Below, one piece after another: positions 5,079-6,481 of a DNA stretch of 6,481 nt. Positions within the stretch are counted from its first letter, which is position 1; the number at the start of each line of letters is the position of its first letter. Under the pieces are notes generated by a model. That model did not search any database, had not been told where the DNA came from, and was given only the letters and a program-made list of their open reading frames with translations. Source of the DNA: Chloroflexota bacterium. GTDB taxonomy: Bacteria > Chloroflexota > Limnocylindria > Limnocylindrales > CSP1-4. The stretch is from NCBI GenBank assembly GCA_025355255.1, contig JANYAA010000458.1, forward strand, positions 1 to 6,481, read 5' to 3'. A program made the position numbers and the translations under genes.

Positions 5079-6401
5079 CTAGCGACCGCCAGCTGATACC
5101 GCCGTGTCGTCGTCCTCGTCGTGCGCGCCCTTGGCTGCGCGGTCTGGCCGCCGCTCCACGCTGCCGCCCGACTTGACCACCCGCGTGGTGAAGTCCGCGG
5201 CCCGCACGCGCTCGCCCACCTTGACGTTGCGCCCGATGCGGACGCCCTGGCGCACCACAGACTGCTTGCCCACCACGGTGATCCCAGTGTTGAGACGGCT
5301 TGGCTCCGTCTTGTTGGGGATGTCGAAGTCCGGGCCATCCCCGATGATGGCACCCTGGCCCACGACGACTTCCTTGTCGAGGATCGCACGGTCCACCACG
5401 GCGCCGCTGCGCACGACGGTGTCAAACATCAGGATCGAGTCGCGGACCACCGCGCCAACGTCCACGCGGACCCCCGGCGACAGCACGCTGTTCACCACAG
5501 TGCCGTTGATCACGCAGCCGTGGCTGATCATGCTGCGGTGCACCTGCGCGGTGGGGCCAATCTTGGCCGGCGCCCGCTCCTCAGACCGGGTGTGGATCAG
5601 CCATTCGCGGTCATACAGGTCAAGCTCCGGTCGATCCGCCAAGAGCGCCATGTTGGCCTCCCAGAACGACTGGATGGTGCCCACGTCCTGCCAGTAGCCG
5701 TCGAAGCGATAGCCGAACACCCGCGCTCCGCCGTGGAGCATCGCCGGGATGATGTTGGCCCCAAAGTCGCGACGATCGTCCGCCAGCCAGCGCAGCAGCG
5801 CCCGCTTGCTGAACACGTACACCCCCATAGACGCGAGGTCGCTCTTGGGTACTTTGGGCTTCTCCTGCCACTCGGTCACACGGTCCTGCTCGTCCAGCGC
5901 CAGCACGCCCATGCGGCTGGCTTCGGCGATGGGCACCCGGCGCACCGCGATGGTCACGTCGGCGCGGCGGCGCCGGTGCGCGGCCAGAAACGGCGTGTAG
6001 TCCATCTTGTAGATGTGGTCGCCGGCCAGGATCATGACCGTGTCGCCCGTGTGGTGCTCGATCACATTGATGTTCTGGAAAACGGCGTCCGCTGTGCCGC
6101 TATACCACTCCGCCACGCGACCCCGCTTGATGTACGGCTGGAGCAGCTTCACCCCGCCCGTGTTCCGGTCCAGATCCCACGGTCGGCCAAGCCCGATGTG
6201 GTCGTTCAGCGAACGCGGGTTGTACTGCGTGAGCACGACGACGTTGTCGATGCCGGAGTTGACGCAATTGCTCAGCGTGAAGTCGATGATCCGGTACTTG
6301 CCGCCAAACGGAACCGCGGGCTTCGCGCGGACCGAGGAGAGGATCGACAGGCGCTCTCCCTCGCCGCCGGCGAGGATCACAGCCATGATCGGCTTGGCCA
6401 A
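5079..6401 (-). CDS. glgC: Glucose-1-phosphate adenylyltransferase (ADP-glucose pyrophosphorylase)
   Basis: This 440-residue cytoplasmic enzyme makes ADP-glucose and pyrophosphate from ATP and glucose-1-phosphate, the committed step of bacterial glycogen synthesis. The nucleotidyltransferase domain shows LAGGEGERL (residues 10-18), [17 protein letters not shown] (25-41), WYSGTADAV (99-107), [11 protein letters not shown] (125-135, with the catalytic Asp128 matching E. coli Asp142), the EKP sugar-phosphate motif (180-182), SMGVYVF (191-197) and YWQDVGT (236-242, with Asp239). Intact catalytic residues argue against a GlgD-type regulatory subunit. Residues about 280-405 form hexapeptide-like left-handed beta-helix repeats. 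The tail (410-440) is charged, with an acidic cluster, and extends past the usual end. The start is TTG at 6401, chosen because GGAGGA lies 6 nt upstream; ATG at 6386 would leave that site too far away. By eye the position of the E. coli activator-site Lys39 is Val24 here, so fructose-1,6-bisphosphate control may differ. It is probably the first gene of a three-gene operon. Confidence 0.96.
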   Translation of the reverse strand: MAKPIMAVILAGGEGERLSILSSVRAKPAVPFGGKYRIIDFTLSNCVNSGIDNVVVLTQYNPRSLNDHIGLGRPWDLDRNTGGVKLLQPYIKRGRVAEWYSGTADAVFQNINVIEHHTGDTVMILAGDHIYKMDYTPFLAAHRRRRADVTIAVRRVPIAEASRMGVLALDEQDRVTEWQEKPKVPKSDLASMGVYVFSKRALLRWLADDRRDFGANIIPAMLHGGARVFGYRFDGYWQDVGTIQSFWEANMALLADRPELDLYDREWLIHTRSEERAPAKIGPTAQVHRSMISHGCVINGTVVNSVLSPGVRVDVGAVVRDSILMFDTVVRSGAVVDRAILDKEVVVGQGAIIGDGPDFDIPNKTEPSRLNTGITVVGKQSVVRQGVRIGRNVKVGERVRAADFTTRVVKSGGSVERRPDRAAKGAHDEDDDTAVSAGGR

Positions 6402-6407
6402 CGTCAG

Positions 6408-6413
6408 TCCTCC
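6408..6413 (-). promoter_or_regulatory. Shine-Dalgarno site (GGAGGA) that fixes the TTG start of glgC
   Basis: GGAGGA on the minus strand lies 6 nt before the TTG at 6401-6399. The first in-frame ATG (6386-6384) is 21 nt away, too far for efficient use. The protein therefore most likely begins [13 protein letters not shown] rather than at the second Met. Confidence 0.75.
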
Positions 6414-6444
6414 GGTCCTGCAGGCGTGGTCGTGGGCAATGCCG

Positions 6445-6470
6445 ATGCTAACAGCGGCGCCGGTCCGGCG
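6445..6470 (-). promoter_or_regulatory. Possible glgC promoter region with an operator-like palindrome
   Basis: The minus strand contains CGCCGG-A-CCGGCG (6470-6458), a perfect inverted repeat with 6-bp arms and a one-base centre. It is followed by TAGCAT (6450-6445), a four-of-six match to a -10 box about 44 nt before the glgC start codon. No acceptable -35 box is seen. Two copies of GGCGCC (6477-6472 and 6461-6456) also flank the region. In DNA this GC-rich such palindromes arise by chance, so regulation is only a suggestion. Confidence 0.22.
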
Positions 6471-6481
6471 TGGCGCCAGGC

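Noticed and set aside
5027..5425. N-terminal extension of the YbjN-like frame (to 319 residues)
   Set aside because: It overlaps the C-terminal coding part of glgC on the same strand in another frame. The extension is Ser/Arg/Thr-rich low-complexity sequence, and a sensible ATG exists at 5026.

Overview
The window is high-GC bacterial chromosomal DNA (about two-thirds G+C by eye). It holds five protein genes, no RNA genes, no mobile elements and no CRISPR. The gene set and the flavour of the GlgC and nicotinate phosphoribosyltransferase sequences suggest a free-living high-GC bacterium. A Chloroflexota lineage is my best guess, with Actinomycetota as the alternative; this rests on family resemblance from memory, not on a search.

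Layout, left to right. Positions 80-1273 (+) encode a 12-helix major facilitator superfamily transporter whose frame stays open to the left edge, so its start is uncertain. It converges tail to tail, with only 11 bp between stop codons, on a nicotinate phosphoribosyltransferase gene (1285-2304, -). Upstream of that gene, 2305-2462 is an unusually organised 158-bp intergenic region. In transcription order (minus strand) it shows a hairpin built over the stop codon of the preceding gene, a weak promoter-like pair, a bulged 8-bp hairpin, a strong AAGGAG ribosome binding site, and an 11-codon GTG-started ORF. The ORF's TGA overlaps the ATG of the phosphoribosyltransferase gene as TGATG.

Positions 2463-6401 (-) form a probable three-gene operon. 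It is read in the order glgC (ADP-glucose pyrophosphorylase, TTG start with a clear GGAGGA site), a 186-aa YbjN-like protein, and a 668-aa secreted, C-terminally membrane-anchored gluzincin-type metallopeptidase. The last two genes overlap by 4 bp (ATGA).

Functionally, GlgC would commit glucose-1-phosphate to glycogen (alpha-1,4-glucan) storage. The phosphoribosyltransferase recycles nicotinate to NAD by the Preiss-Handler route. The peptidase acts outside the membrane on an unknown substrate, and the YbjN-like protein may be a chaperone-like or regulatory partner. No metabolic link between GlgC and the two genes behind it can be read from the sequence. The most interesting material is the leader of the phosphoribosyltransferase gene and the atypical peptidase with its YbjN-like partner. 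I see no clear evidence of a wholly new multi-gene system.
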